A DNA stretch of 5,904 bases from Chitinophagaceae bacterium (GTDB taxonomy: Bacteria; Bacteroidota; Bacteroidia; Chitinophagales; Chitinophagaceae). The DNA lies in assembly GCA_025963615.1 (NCBI GenBank), contig JAOQAL010000112.1:1-5904 (forward strand), read 5' to 3'. This document shows positions 5,664 through 5,904 of the stretch, in pieces (position 1 is the stretch's first letter; each line of letters starts with the position of its first letter). The position numbers and the translations under genes are program-made. Under the pieces are notes generated by a model. That model had not been told where the DNA came from. It made no database searches and saw nothing but the letters and a program-made list of their open reading frames with translations.

Positions 5664-5904
5664 TTATTTCACCCCAAACTCCTGAGTCCAGTAATTGCCA
5701 TCTCTTCCAATGCCCATATCTTTAAAATTGACGCTCATTATATTTTTGCAATGACCTTCGCTATTCAGCCAACCATCCACAACAGCCTGCTCGCTTGTAT
5801 AGCCACTGGCAATATTTTCACCATAGGACTGCCAGGTATAACCGGCTACTGTTATTCTTTGTCCCGGATCCGAATTATCAAGGCCCGTATGACTGAAATA
5901 ATTA
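5664..5904 (-). CDS. CAP/SCP-domain protein, YkwD-like (partial, N-terminus outside window)
   Basis: The last 79 codons of a minus-strand gene, open to the window edge and ending at TAA 5664-5666. The residues match the second half of a bacterial CAP (SCP/PR-1) domain: YFSHTGLDNSDPGQRI (2-17 of the visible part), YGENIASGYTSEQAV (27-41), a WLNSEGHCKNIM motif (45-56) and MGIGRDGNYWTQEFG (63-77). The two cavity histidines (His5 and His51) and the acidic partner (Glu29) of the family are present. Such proteins are usually exported; a signal peptide would be encoded beyond 5904. Bacterial members have mostly unknown roles. The gene converges on the YCII gene with a 13-base gap that holds only a weak A/T-rich inverted repeat, and no Shine-Dalgarno or start can be judged. 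Confidence 0.9.
   Translation of the reverse strand, partial: NYFSHTGLDNSDPGQRITVAGYTWQSYGENIASGYTSEQAVVDGWLNSEGHCKNIMSVNFKDMGIGRDGNYWTQEFGVK

Noticed and set aside
5646..5668. Inverted repeat AATAAT/ATTATT between the YCII and CAP stops
   Set aside because: It is a 6-bp pure A/T stem with an 11-base loop, too weak to call a bidirectional terminator.

Overview
The window looks like ordinary chromosomal DNA from a member of the Bacteroidota, most likely of the Chitinophagaceae type. The evidence is a Bacteroidota-style FtsK N-terminus, a 7TM-DISM-like histidine kinase, a secreted CAP protein with a GHCKNIM motif, and several close matches to the Bacteroidota -7 promoter element TAnnTTTG just upstream of start codons. 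No mobile element, CRISPR array, tRNA or rRNA was seen. The family-level placement is an inference from protein style, not a database result.

Layout from left to right. Positions 1-610 (minus) hold the N-terminal 203 residues of the DNA translocase FtsK, cut by the window edge. A divergent spacer with one -7-like element per direction separates it from an orphan membrane sensor histidine kinase (863-2803, plus). The kinase ends tail to tail with a minus-strand pair, their stop codons sharing four bases. The pair is shikimate kinase (3182-3688) followed by a small DUF423 membrane protein (2800-3189), overlapping by 8 bases. Upstream of shikimate kinase is the most unusual stretch here: a strong Shine-Dalgarno sequence, an imperfect hairpin that abuts it, and a 39-codon reading frame whose stop overlaps the shikimate kinase start as ATGA. 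Next, also on the minus strand, is a glutaryl-CoA dehydrogenase (3847-5031) with a hairpin two bases after its stop. A 187-base divergent spacer with a degenerate 7-bp tandem repeat leads to an exported YCII-domain protein (5219-5650, plus). The window closes with the C-terminal 79 residues of a CAP/SCP domain protein (5664-5904, minus).

The genes do not form one pathway. Cell division and chromosome segregation (FtsK), aromatic amino acid synthesis (shikimate kinase), lysine/tryptophan catabolism (glutaryl-CoA dehydrogenase), signalling (the kinase) and exported proteins of unknown role (YCII, CAP) lie side by side as housekeeping and envelope genes. The only clear operon is shikimate kinase-DUF423. 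I found no convincing new multi-gene system. The points most worth a second look are the structured leader of shikimate kinase, the heptamer repeat upstream of glutaryl-CoA dehydrogenase, and the orphan kinase.
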